DNA of 17,214 bases from an uncultured Burkholderiales bacterium (GCA_903904635.1 CAIVDH010000293.1:1-17214); one strand, 5' to 3'. Counted from the first letter of the stretch, positions 1 through 10,216 are shown. Numbers and translations: made by a program. The notes: a model not told the origin generated them from the letters alone.

Positions 1-55
1 GCTATCTTCGCTTTACACGCACCCCAGCGTGACGGACTTCACCCATGTCAGCTAA
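1..55 (+). CDS. possible 3' end of an upstream gene (unidentified; NudJ-type NUDIX hydrolase is a guess)
   Basis: Reading from base 2, the first 54 bases form an open frame ending [14 protein letters not shown] at a TAA (53-55), which overlaps the first bases of mnmA in another frame. Short overlaps of this kind are common in operons. The gene upstream of mnmA in many proteobacteria (nudJ-mnmA in E. coli) encodes a NUDIX hydrolase, so this could be its C-terminus, but 17 residues carry no diagnostic motif. The alternative is that these bases are simply the mnmA leader. Low confidence; only sequence to the left of the window would settle it. Confidence 0.25.
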   Translation, partial: LSSLYTHPSVTDFTHVS

Positions 56-1157
56 AAAAGTCGTTCTTGGTATGTCCGGTGGCGTCGATTCTTCGGTTGC
101 TGCATGGCTGCTCAAACAACAAGGCTATGAAGTCATCGGTCTTTTCATGAAAAACTGGGAAGACGATGATGACGACCAGTATTGCTCGACCCGTCAGGAT
201 TGGCTGGACGCGGTGAGTGTCGCCGATGTGATCGGGGTCGATATCGATGCGGTTAATTTTGCTGCCGAATACAAAGACCGTGTTTTCGCTGAATTCCTGC
301 GCGAATATCAGGCCGGTCGCACACCCAACCCAGATGTGCTCTGTAACGCAGAAATCAAATTCAAAGCCTTTCTTGATCATGCCATGCAACTCGGTGCTGA
401 TTTGATTGCAACTGGTCACTATGCCCGTGTCCGTGCAAGCGAAGATGCCGGCCGCTATGAGCTTTTAAAAGCACTGGATGCGAGTAAAGATCAAAGCTAT
501 TTTCTGCATCGCTTGAACCAGACACAACTGGCTACGACCTTGTTTCCGCTAGGTGAATTACAAAAAACAGAAGTGCGCAAAATCGCCGCTGAACTCAAGC
601 TGCCCAACGCACAGAAAAAAGATTCCACTGGCATTTGTTTTATAGGCGAGCGACCATTCCGAGAATTTTTGAACCGATATCTTTCCTTCCAGCCTGGCCC
701 CATAAAAACACCTGAAGGTCAAATACTGGGTGAGCATGTAGGCCTTTCTTTTTACACGCTGGGTCAGCGCAAAGGTATAGGCATAGGTGGTGTGAAAGAA
801 CACACAAACAGCGATGGAAGTCATGCGGCCTGGTATGTCGCCCGCAAAGATATTTCTCAGAACACGCTTTATGTCGTGCAAGGCCATGAACACCCATGGT
901 TGCTATCGTCAACACTCAAAGCGGATCAGGTTAGCTGGATAGCTGGCACTCCTCCAGCAGATAAAAACTATGCCGCCAAGACACGCTATCGCCAGGCAGA
1001 CATGGCTTGTTCGCACGTATCCCTGACAGATGGCACATTTAGCCTGCAATTCGGACAACCACAGTGGGCGGTCACTCCCGGGCAATCTGCCGTCTTGTAT
1101 GACGGGGACATCTGCCTTGGCGGCGGCATTATCAGCGCAGCCTCAAGCCTCAGTTAG
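45..1157 (+). CDS. mnmA: tRNA-specific 2-thiouridylase MnmA
   Basis: MnmA puts sulfur on C2 of uridine 34 in the tRNAs for Lys, Glu and Gln, using ATP to adenylate the base and a persulfide relayed from the Tus proteins. It acts in the cytoplasm. The 370 residues match the usual family length. The N-terminal adenylation domain starts with the PP-loop SGGVDSS (residues 11-17). The two catalytic cysteines are visible: Cys100 in NPDVLCN (nucleophile) and Cys198 in [10 protein letters not shown] (persulfide carrier). The middle linker ([17 protein letters not shown], about 233-249) and the C-terminal beta-barrel up to GGGII near the end are both present, so the gene looks intact. The ATG at 45 fits the family start; the ribosome site before it is weak. 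No convincing terminator follows. The next gene, bfd, has its own candidate promoter about 200 bp downstream. Confidence 0.97.
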   Translation: MSAKKVVLGMSGGVDSSVAAWLLKQQGYEVIGLFMKNWEDDDDDQYCSTRQDWLDAVSVADVIGVDIDAVNFAAEYKDRVFAEFLREYQAGRTPNPDVLCNAEIKFKAFLDHAMQLGADLIATGHYARVRASEDAGRYELLKALDASKDQSYFLHRLNQTQLATTLFPLGELQKTEVRKIAAELKLPNAQKKDSTGICFIGERPFREFLNRYLSFQPGPIKTPEGQILGEHVGLSFYTLGQRKGIGIGGVKEHTNSDGSHAAWYVARKDISQNTLYVVQGHEHPWLLSSTLKADQVSWIAGTPPADKNYAAKTRYRQADMACSHVSLTDGTFSLQFGQPQWAVTPGQSAVLYDGDICLGGGIISAASSLS

Positions 1158-1239
1158 TCCAAACCCCTCGCTTTTTCCTGCAGCCATCTTCAGACAGCTG
1201 CATTCATTGACACTCAGTTAAAACGATCAAACAAAAGTC

Positions 1240-1290
1240 TTGCAATCTGGGGCGACTTGACCAATAATCTAAATGCGAATTGTTCGTGTT
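1240..1290 (+). promoter_or_regulatory. candidate bfd promoter with Fur-like operator
   Basis: A sigma-70-like pair, TTGCAA (1240-1245) and AATAAT (1263-1268), is separated by 17 bp; they match 4/6 and 5/6 of consensus. Just downstream lies an AT-rich near-palindrome, AATGCGAATTGTTCGTGTT (1272-1290), whose left half resembles a Fur half-site while the right half is poor. It would cover the start point, a position where a repressor blocks transcription. Iron repression of bfd is well known in other bacteria, so a Fur role is reasonable but inferred. The rest of the 203-bp mnmA-bfd gap shows nothing else I can call. Confidence 0.35.
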
Positions 1291-1360
1291 TACAGATTTG
1301 TTATTAGTTCATCAAACAATCTGAAACGACTACACCGACCCGCAACCCAAAAGGCCAACT

Positions 1361-1573
1361 ATGATTGTATGCATCTGCAACAACGTATCTGATAAAGCGA
1401 TTCGACACGCGGTGCATGCAGGCGTGACCTCTCTTACAGGCCTGCGCACGCAGCTCGAAGTTGGCGCATGTTGCGGCAAATGCATAGACTGCGCAAAAAC
1501 ACTTTTGCGCGAATGCCTGGAAGATCAATCAACACAAACCGAAAACCTTCAGCGCACCTTAGCCACAGCCTGA
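1361..1573 (+). CDS. bfd: bacterioferritin-associated ferredoxin (Bfd)
   Basis: Small [2Fe-2S] protein that docks on bacterioferritin and passes electrons to its haem so that stored ferric iron is reduced and released. The 70-residue product has the BFD-like fold: Cys4-x-Cys6 at the N-terminus and Cys38-x-x-Cys41 in the CCGKC segment. These are the same four ligand positions as in E. coli Bfd (from memory). Extra cysteines occur at 37, 44 and 52; adjacent Cys37 and the Cys44 in the following helix are not E. coli ligands. The tail from about residue 53 is polar and probably disordered. An AAGG ribosome site (1351-1354) precedes the ATG by 6 nt. Its partner bfr lies 345 bp downstream on the same strand. 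The gap contains a large palindrome and its own candidate promoter, so the two may be transcribed separately. Confidence 0.93.
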   Translation: MIVCICNNVSDKAIRHAVHAGVTSLTGLRTQLEVGACCGKCIDCAKTLLRECLEDQSTQTENLQRTLATA

Positions 1574-1629
1574 TTTTTTTCAGACTTGCCACATCGCCTG
1601 GTGTGATTAAAATTATTGCCAACAAAGTG

Positions 1630-1758
1630 TAAGAAGCTCTTTCAAAATGAGCGCCGACTAGCGGCGCGCTCGCTGGCAAGGCGGGGACGCCTTAGACAAT
1701 ACAGTCGTACGGCAAGGCGCCCCCAACGCAGCCAGCGGCATTTTGATAGCGCTTCTAA
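1630..1758. repeat. imperfect palindromic element with nested hairpins (REP/MITE-like)
   Basis: This element lies in the 345-bp bfd-bfr gap (1574-1918). Its ends are inverted copies of one motif: the left arm AGAAGCTCTTTCAAAATG (1632-1649) pairs with 1739-1756 at 16 of 18 positions. Inside are a perfect 6-bp hairpin GCGCCG/CGGCGC (1651-1667), a 7-bp pair CGCTGGC (1671-1677) with GCCAGCG (1731-1737), and a 9-bp direct repeat GGCAAGGCG (1675-1683 and 1711-1719). CGCCTT (1688-1693) can pair with either of the direct repeats. The interior is GC-rich and the arms AT-rich, which suits a small non-coding mobile or repetitive element. It encodes no recognisable protein. A further arm copy occurs upstream of pilT (14319-14337). 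Family identity is unknown to me. Confidence 0.7.
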
Positions 1759-1786
1759 ATACCTGCTTTTTAAATTCTTACTGTGA

Positions 1787-1816
1787 TGACCAATAATCAC
1801 TGATAACAAATATAAT
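1787..1816 (+). promoter_or_regulatory. candidate bfr promoter
   Basis: A perfect TATAAT (1811-1816) sits in an AT-rich stretch upstream of bfr. The best -35, TGACCA (1787-1792, 18-bp spacer), is poor. GATAAC and AATAAT hexamers between them resemble Fur half-sites, so an iron-responsive or activator-dependent promoter is possible. Transcription from here would give a leader of roughly 95 nt. Confidence 0.35.
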
Positions 1817-1830
1817 TCCAATTCGCTTAG

Positions 1831-1882
1831 TGCTGGTATCTATCGCAGCAACTTATCTATGCTGCTTATAGCTTCGCTATAG
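1831..1882 (+). promoter_or_regulatory. bfr leader with alternative hairpins
   Basis: Between the candidate promoter and bfr, the segment CAGCA (1846-1850) can pair with TGCTG upstream (1831-1835) or, extended by one base pair, with TGCTGC downstream (1860-1865), but not both. The heptamer TATCTAT is repeated at 1837-1843 and 1854-1860. A third stem, TATAGC/GCTATA (1867-1881, loop TTC), follows at once. Mutually exclusive stems are a feature of regulated leaders, but they are short and no known riboswitch is recognisable. Confidence 0.35.
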
Positions 1883-1918
1883 TCAATCTTTTTATCCATT
1901 ACATTTTATGAGGCTCCA

Positions 1919-2392
1919 ATGAAAGGCGATGTGCAAGTCATCAAGTTACTCAATGCGCAATTGACTAACGAACTAACTGCGATTAACCAATATTTTTTAC
2001 ATGCCCGCATGTACAAACACTGGGGCTTTGAAAATCTGGGGAAAAAAGAATATCAAGAGTCAATTGGTGAAATGAAGCATGCTGACGCACTAATCAATCG
2101 CATACTCATGCTGGATGGCTTGCCCAATCTGCAAGCGCTGCACAAACTCATGCTAGGTGAAGCCACAGTCGAAATGCTGCAATGCGATCTGAAACTCGAA
2201 CATCTTTCACATAGCACCGTAAAAGAAGGCATTGCCGCCTGCGAAGCCGCACGTGATTATGTATCGCGCGAGATATTCGAAAAAATTCTAGATGATACGG
2301 AAGAGCACATAGACTGGCTGGAAACACAGCTGGATTTGATCGATAAAATCGGTTTGCCTAATTATCTGCAATCCCAGATGGAAGCGGAATAA
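1919..2392 (+). CDS. bfr: bacterioferritin (haem-binding 24-mer iron store)
   Basis: Bacterioferritin oxidises Fe2+ at a di-iron centre and stores ferric mineral inside a 24-subunit cytoplasmic shell, with haem bound between subunit pairs. The 157-residue product aligns without gaps to E. coli Bfr as I remember it. It has Glu18, Tyr25, Glu51, Met52 (haem ligand), His54, Glu94 and His130. The expected ferroxidase ligand Glu127 is Thr127 (segment DDTEEH, 125-130). Residues corresponding to the E. coli inner-surface iron site, His46 and Asp50, are Gln46 and Gly50. So the haem site is kept but the ferroxidase centre is altered; this may be normal for the lineage. The Neisseria system, where two unlike Bfr subunits share the work, is a possible parallel. 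A GAGG ribosome site (1910-1913) supports the ATG at 1919. A strong terminator follows. The physical partner Bfd is encoded just upstream. Confidence 0.96.
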   Translation: MKGDVQVIKLLNAQLTNELTAINQYFLHARMYKHWGFENLGKKEYQESIGEMKHADALINRILMLDGLPNLQALHKLMLGEATVEMLQCDLKLEHLSHSTVKEGIAACEAARDYVSREIFEKILDDTEEHIDWLETQLDLIDKIGLPNYLQSQMEAE

Positions 2393-2408
2393 AACGCAGC
2401 TAGCCAAT

Positions 2409-2450
2409 AAAAAAGGAGCGCAGTTGACAATCAACTGCGCTCCTTTTTTT
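2409..2450. terminator. bidirectional intrinsic terminator (bfr / gst)
   Basis: A perfect 13-bp stem (2415-2427 with 2431-2443) closes a 3-nt loop, with a run of A on the left and seven T on the right. It reads as a terminator on both strands, so it can end bfr transcripts and the converging glutathione S-transferase transcript. It sits between the two stop codons. Confidence 0.93.
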
Positions 2451-2464
2451 ATTACTCAAATCGA

Positions 2465-3076
2465 TCAGGCTACAGGCACCGTATCTTTAAATGATTTGCG
2501 CTCTGAGAGCTTGTCAAACAAACGCGCAAGATTAGAATAATCTTCGCGCCACGTGATTTCGGGAAAACGAAATTCCAGCCAGCCCAGCGCACATCCCACT
2601 GCGACATCGGCCAGAGTCAACTGAGCGCCAGTGCAATAAGGTGCATCACCCAAACCCGTAGACATGGCTTTGATACCGTTTTGCACCTTGCCCAGCTGAC
2701 GCTCCACCCATTGCGCACTTTGCAGCTTGGCTGGACGCTGCGTACGCTCCAGACGCACTGTAATGCCAGCATCAAGCACACCATCTGCCAGCGCTTCCCA
2801 GCATTTAATGCTGGCGCGACCACGGCCTTGCGTAGGGATCAGCTTGCCTACTGGCGACATGGTGTCAAGATATTCGACAATAACGCGCGAATCAAACATC
2901 GCACCGCCATCTTCCATAATCAGGCAAGGCACTTTACCCAGCGGATTAGATTGTGCAATCGTCGTATCAGGCGACCAGACATCTTCCAAAATCAATTCAT
3001 AGTCGAGCTTTTTTTCCGCCATGACTACGCGTACTTTACGAACATAGGGACTAGCAAGTGATCCGATAAGTTTCAT
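2465..3076 (-). CDS. glutathione S-transferase, YibF-like
   Basis: Soluble GST-superfamily protein of 203 residues, the usual size. The N-terminal thioredoxin-like domain starts MKLIGSLASPYVRKVRV; Ser9 is at the usual catalytic position. LGKVPCL contains the cis-proline (Pro50), and DSRVIVEYL (62-70) holds the Asp-Ser pair that binds the gamma-glutamyl part of glutathione. The C-terminal helical domain contains EALADGVLDAG (about 95-105), which with FDS closely resembles E. coli YibF from memory. The substrate is unknown. I chose the ATG at 3076 over an in-frame start at 3151, because family members begin there and because a promoter with TATAAT lies at 3105-3113, between the two starts. It is divergent from purB and converges on bfr over a shared terminator, so it is probably transcribed alone. 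Confidence 0.9.
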   Translation of the reverse strand: MKLIGSLASPYVRKVRVVMAEKKLDYELILEDVWSPDTTIAQSNPLGKVPCLIMEDGGAMFDSRVIVEYLDTMSPVGKLIPTQGRGRASIKCWEALADGVLDAGITVRLERTQRPAKLQSAQWVERQLGKVQNGIKAMSTGLGDAPYCTGAQLTLADVAVGCALGWLEFRFPEITWREDYSNLARLFDKLSERKSFKDTVPVA

Positions 3077-3104
3077 TCTGGTTACACTAAAAATTAGATT
3101 GCGG

Positions 3105-3113
3105 ATTATAACA
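3105..3113 (-). promoter_or_regulatory. extended -10 promoter of the GST gene
   Basis: On the minus strand TGTTATAAT is a perfect extended -10 (TGnTATAAT), about 28 nt upstream of the chosen ATG. There is no good -35, which extended -10 promoters do not need. It supports the downstream start for this gene. Confidence 0.6.
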
Positions 3114-3168
3114 TCTGGAAATTCAGCACTACAGTTGGTTTGCCTATCCAATTCAGACTAAATGCAAA

Positions 3169-3177
3169 TGGTAAAAT
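3169..3177 (+). promoter_or_regulatory. candidate extended -10 promoter of purB
   Basis: TGGTAAAAT gives an extended -10 (TGn followed by TAAAAT, 5/6) facing purB, about 60 nt before its ATG. No good -35 is present at the right distance. Together with the TGTTATAAT on the other strand it makes a compact divergent promoter region. Confidence 0.4.
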
Positions 3178-3232
3178 CCTGTTTTGACGCACATCAATCA
3201 TGTGGTGCAGGCGCACCTTACTTTCCAACTAA

Positions 3233-4606
<1,374 letters not shown>

Positions 4607-4625
4607 TAGTATCTTTTAGCACATT

Positions 4626-4660
4626 AAAAAAGCCGACACTTTGCAGTGCCGGCTTTTTTT
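4626..4660. terminator. bidirectional intrinsic terminator (purB / secF)
   Basis: A 10-bp stem with one A-C mismatch (4631-4640 with 4645-4654), loop TTGC, is flanked by a run of A on the left and seven T on the right. It lies between the convergent stop codons of purB and secF and can serve both. Confidence 0.9.
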
Positions 4661-4678
4661 ATCCAAGTACAAAATCAA

Positions 4679-5623
4679 TTACACCACTGCACCATCCGTA
4701 TCATCCTGCACCTTCACCGGCTTGATCAGATCTTCGCGCGTCACACCCAGCCACATCGCTACAGCAGCGGCGACAAAGACGGAAGAATAAATACCGAACA
4801 AAATACCAATGGTCAGTGCCATCGCAAAATAATGTAACGTCGGACCGCCGAAAATCAACATAGACAACACCACTAATTCCGTACATCCATGCGTAATCAT
4901 GGTGCGTGAAATGGTGCTGGTAATGGCATGATTCATCACATCAGAAGGTTCGAGCTTGCCATAACGACGATCGCGGAACGTCTCGCGCACCCGATCAAAC
5001 ACCACCACAGATTCATTGACTGAGTAGCCCAATACTGCCAGCACCCCTGCCAGCACTGTGAGAGAAAACTCCCACTGAAAAAATGCAAAAAACCCGAGAA
5101 TAATGATCACGTCATGCAAGTTGGCAATGATGGCAGCGAGTGCAAATTTCCATTCGAAGCGTATCGCCAGATAAATCATGATGCCTATGACGACGAACAA
5201 GAGCGCGGTCAGTCCATCGTGGGTCAGCTCTTCACCTACCTGCGGGCCAACAACTTCAACCCGCTTTACAGTCATGCTTGCATCTTGCGCTTTTAGCGCA
5301 TCGATTACGCGGCTATTCATCTGGGCTGGATTGATACCCTTTTGCACTGGCAACCGTATGAGCACATCTTGCGCGGTACCAAAACTCTGTACCTGATTGT
5401 CGGTGTAACCCAAACCCTCTACCGTTTTACGTATGCCTTCGATATCTGCCGGCTTGGTATAGGCAACTTCCATCACCGTACCACCAGTAAATTCTATGGA
5501 GAGATGCAGCCCTTTTTGCACAAGAAAAAATACGGCTGCAGCAAATGTCAGCGCCGAAATCACGTTGAAGATCAACGCATGACGCATGAACGGTATATCT
5601 TTTTTAATCCGGAAAAATTCCAT
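4679..5623 (-). CDS. secF: protein translocase subunit SecF
   Basis: SecF pairs with SecD in the inner membrane and uses the proton gradient to help pull preproteins through SecYEG on the periplasmic side. The 314 residues are normal. The first membrane segment (about 16-36) is followed by a periplasmic domain beginning SIEFTGGT (42-49). Five C-terminal membrane segments lie between about 139 and 292. They hold the conserved LHD (169-171) and GYSVNESVVVFDRVRE (199-214), the family signature carrying the conserved membrane Asp and the following Arg. A good ribosome site (AGAGGA) precedes the ATG at 5623. It is 28 nt behind secD and is the last gene of the queA-tgt-yajC-secD-secF operon, ending at a shared terminator. 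Confidence 0.97.
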   Translation of the reverse strand: MEFFRIKKDIPFMRHALIFNVISALTFAAAVFFLVQKGLHLSIEFTGGTVMEVAYTKPADIEGIRKTVEGLGYTDNQVQSFGTAQDVLIRLPVQKGINPAQMNSRVIDALKAQDASMTVKRVEVVGPQVGEELTHDGLTALLFVVIGIMIYLAIRFEWKFALAAIIANLHDVIIILGFFAFFQWEFSLTVLAGVLAVLGYSVNESVVVFDRVRETFRDRRYGKLEPSDVMNHAITSTISRTMITHGCTELVVLSMLIFGGPTLHYFAMALTIGILFGIYSSVFVAAAVAMWLGVTREDLIKPVKVQDDTDGAVV

Positions 5624-5651
5624 GACTATCCTCTTAGTTAGCGTTCACGCT

Positions 5652-7511
5652 TTACGCGTTAGGCTTCCATACTTGTCCGATTGAGATGCTGCTCAGTTTT
5701 TTGCGACGGCCATACCAGATGTTTGCTGCAGCACGCGACACCACCACGGCTGAGAACATCGAAGTCAAAATACCCAGGCAATGCACCACCGCAAAGCCGC
5801 GTATCGGACCAGAACCAAAAATTAACAGCGCCAGACCTGCAATCAGGGTGGTGACGTTTGAATCCAGAATGGTGGCCCATGCGCGCTCAAAACCAGCTGC
5901 AATGGCTGCCTGCGGTGAATTACCTGCTCTTAGCTCTTCGCGTATGCGCTCATTGATCAACACGTTGGCATCAATTGCCATACCCAGCGTCAGTGCAATC
6001 GCCGCAATGCCGGGCAGGGTCAGTGTGGCCTGCATGATCGACAGTAATGCAACTAACAGCATCACGTTTACAGCCAGTGCAAACACACTGAAAAAACCAA
6101 ACAGCATGTAATACGCCATCATGAAAACGGCTATGGCCGCAAAACCATAGAGCGTGGAGTTAAATCCCTTGCTGATATTTTCTGCGCCCAACTGCGGGCC
6201 TATGGTGCGCTCTTCGATGATTTCCATCGGTGCGGCCAATGAACCTGCGCGCAGTAATAATGAAAGATCTGATGCAGCAGCGGGGCTATCCATACCGGTA
6301 ATCTGAAAACGCGAGCCAAGTTCGTCGCGTATGGTTGCAACGGTCAGTACTTCGCCTTTACCTTTTTCAAACAAGACAATCGCCATCAGCTTGCCTATCT
6401 TGCTGCGTGTGGCTTCGCGCATTTTGCGACCGCCATCACCATTCAGATCAATGCTCACTGAGGCTTGCTGGTTCTGATCAAAGCTTGCACCCGCATTGGA
6501 AATATAGTCGCCGGTAATGATCGGGTCTTTATATAAAACCACCGGTGCGCTCTTGCCCACTTTGAATAATTCCGAACCTAAAGGCACAGGTGCCGTTTCT
6601 TCGGTACCGCGGCGTATGGTTTCGTCAACCATGCGCACTTCCAGTGTTGCGGTGCGGCCGATGATGTCTTTGGCGCGCGATACATCCTGCACACCCGGCA
6701 ATTGCACCACGATACGATCTGCACCCTGACGCTGAATGATAGGTTCAGCCACACCCAACTCATTGACTCGCTTGGATAATGTAGAGATATTTTGCTGAAC
6801 CGCTTCTTCCACGGTGCGCTTCAAAACCTGCGGGCTCATGGAGCCGCTTAATTTCAGGCCTTCCGCATCAGTGCTCTCAATTAAGGTCAGCTCAGAGATC
6901 TCAGCGGCCAGCAGATTTTTTGCCTGCGCCAGGGTTTCAGCATCCCGAAAGCGTATATCAATCACATCGCCATCACGTGAGATGCCGGCAAAGCGAATTT
7001 TTTTCTCAACCAATGCAGCACGCACGCTAGTCTGCAAACCTTGCATGCGCTTGATCAGCACAGCCTTGGTATCAACCTGCATCAAAAAATGTACACCCCC
7101 GCGCAAGTCCAGCCCCAGATACATAGGCATCGCATGCAGGCTCTGCAACCATGGCGGGGTGTTAGGCAAGAGATTGAATGCCACCAGATAAGTTGGATCA
7201 GCCGGATCGCGATTTAACGCCTGCTCAAGTACGCTCTTGGCTTTGAATTGCAAATCCGTATTGGCAAAACGTGCACGCAAGGTGCCGTTATCACCATTAT
7301 TTTCGAAAATCATGGTCTCGGCAGATATGCCTGCTTTGGTCAGGGCATCTTGTGCAAGACCAACGACAGAAGGACCGAGTTTGATCGTCGCTTTGGCGCT
7401 ACTGACCTGCACAGCAGGGGATTCACCAAAAAAATTCGGCACTGTGTAGAGCGCACCAAACAACAGCGCCACAACAATCATTAGGTATTTCCAGAGGGGG
7501 TAACGATTCAT
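5652..7511 (-). CDS. secD: protein translocase subunit SecD
   Basis: Larger partner of SecF in the SecDF-YajC complex of the inner membrane. The 619 residues begin MNRYPLWKY, the usual betaproteobacterial start, at the ATG at 7511 behind a CAGGA ribosome site. An in-frame TTG at 7544 would add 11 residues but lies inside a hairpin and is less likely. The first membrane helix (about 9-25) is followed by the large periplasmic P1 region with GLDLRGGVHFLM (133-144). A cluster of five membrane segments spans about 452 to 595, with the conserved Asp514 in LGMAIDANVLINERIREE. The Asp is thought to take part in proton movement. It is co-transcribed with yajC upstream and secF downstream. A terminator-like hairpin occupies the yajC-secD gap. 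Confidence 0.97.
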   Translation of the reverse strand: MNRYPLWKYLMIVVALLFGALYTVPNFFGESPAVQVSSAKATIKLGPSVVGLAQDALTKAGISAETMIFENNGDNGTLRARFANTDLQFKAKSVLEQALNRDPADPTYLVAFNLLPNTPPWLQSLHAMPMYLGLDLRGGVHFLMQVDTKAVLIKRMQGLQTSVRAALVEKKIRFAGISRDGDVIDIRFRDAETLAQAKNLLAAEISELTLIESTDAEGLKLSGSMSPQVLKRTVEEAVQQNISTLSKRVNELGVAEPIIQRQGADRIVVQLPGVQDVSRAKDIIGRTATLEVRMVDETIRRGTEETAPVPLGSELFKVGKSAPVVLYKDPIITGDYISNAGASFDQNQQASVSIDLNGDGGRKMREATRSKIGKLMAIVLFEKGKGEVLTVATIRDELGSRFQITGMDSPAAASDLSLLLRAGSLAAPMEIIEERTIGPQLGAENISKGFNSTLYGFAAIAVFMMAYYMLFGFFSVFALAVNVMLLVALLSIMQATLTLPGIAAIALTLGMAIDANVLINERIREELRAGNSPQAAIAAGFERAWATILDSNVTTLIAGLALLIFGSGPIRGFAVVHCLGILTSMFSAVVVSRAAANIWYGRRKKLSSISIGQVWKPNA

Positions 7512-7523
7512 GATGTCCTGCTT

Positions 7524-7556
7524 GAAAAGAAAAATGTCCGGCAAAGACTGCCGGAC
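7524..7556 (-). terminator. terminator-like hairpin between yajC and secD
   Basis: On the minus strand a perfect 8-bp GC-rich stem GTCCGGCA/TGCCGGAC (7536-7556, 5-nt loop) is followed by a T-rich run, ATTTTTCTTTTC. It lies after the yajC stop and before the secD start, inside an operon that should be read through. It may act as a partial terminator, setting less SecDF than YajC, or as an mRNA processing or stability element. Confidence 0.6.
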
Positions 7557-7574
7557 ACAAAACTCATATCAGTT

Positions 7575-7898
7575 TCAGATTGACTTGATGGTGCCTTTAG
7601 GCAGCAACATCGTGACTGAGGCTTTTTGAATCACGACTTCCGTGCCATCGGCAATTTCTATGGTCACGTAAGCGTCGCCGGCCTTGGTGATTTTGCCCAG
7701 TATGCCACCGGCAGTAATGACTTCATCACCCTTGCCTAGCGCATCAATCATGGCCTTTTGCTCTTTCTGGCGCTTCATTTGCGGGCGTATCATCAGGAAA
7801 TACAAGACGACAAACATCAGGATGATAGGCAAGAAGCTAATCAGACTGCCGCCGGTACCGCCACCAGCGGCTTGGGCATAAGCATTGGAAATAAACAT
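7575..7898 (-). CDS. yajC: Sec translocon accessory protein YajC
   Basis: Small single-span inner-membrane protein that associates with SecDF. The 107 residues start MFISNAYAQA. A glycine-rich stretch is followed by a membrane helix at about residues 19-37, then the conserved IRPQMKRQKEQKAM (37-50) on the cytoplasmic side and a small beta-rich domain (LGKGDEVITAGGILGKI). This is the full family pattern. A GGAG ribosome site precedes the ATG. It follows tgt by 111 bp and precedes secD by 63 bp in the operon. Loss of yajC usually has a mild effect in other bacteria, so its role is supportive. Confidence 0.95.
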   Translation of the reverse strand: MFISNAYAQAAGGGTGGSLISFLPIILMFVVLYFLMIRPQMKRQKEQKAMIDALGKGDEVITAGGILGKITKAGDAYVTIEIADGTEVVIQKASVTMLLPKGTIKSI

Positions 7899-8009
7899 GA
7901 GCTGCTCCGGTTAGGGGTTTTTAAAGACCCGGCATTTTAGCACTGTAAGCCAGACTGGCCAGCAGAGAGATGCAGAATGGGATCAGCTGATTTTTAGCCC
8001 CCAGATACC

Positions 8010-10156
<2,147 letters not shown>

Positions 10157-10216
10157 AAAATAAGAAAATGAAAGAGCTTGCGGATAAATCGCGCAGGCAA
10201 AAGTGGCAAAAGCCGG

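Noticed and set aside
48-419. 123-codon minus-strand frame opposite mnmA
   Set aside because: mnmA is unmistakable on the plus strand; the opposite frame is a codon-use shadow without recognisable motifs.
1573-1587. Possible terminator directly after bfd
   Set aside because: The only stem near the stop is CTGA/TCAG around a T run, too short and with the T run in the loop rather than after the stem.
3077-3151. N-terminal extension of the glutathione S-transferase to 3151
   Set aside because: The extra 25 residues are not part of the GST fold, and the TGTTATAAT promoter lies within this segment. The family start MKLIGSLASP is at 3076.
7512-7544. TTG start for SecD adding 11 residues
   Set aside because: The TTG lies in the yajC-secD hairpin, whereas ATG 7511 has a ribosome site and begins the conserved MNRYPLWKY.
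7916-7931. Hairpin GGGT/ACCC in the tgt-yajC gap
   Set aside because: Only four base pairs with an AT loop and no T run in the direction of transcription; not convincing as a terminator.
7982-7991. Ten-base palindrome ATCAGCTGAT downstream of tgt
   Set aside because: A single short palindrome is expected by chance and has no partner sites nearby.
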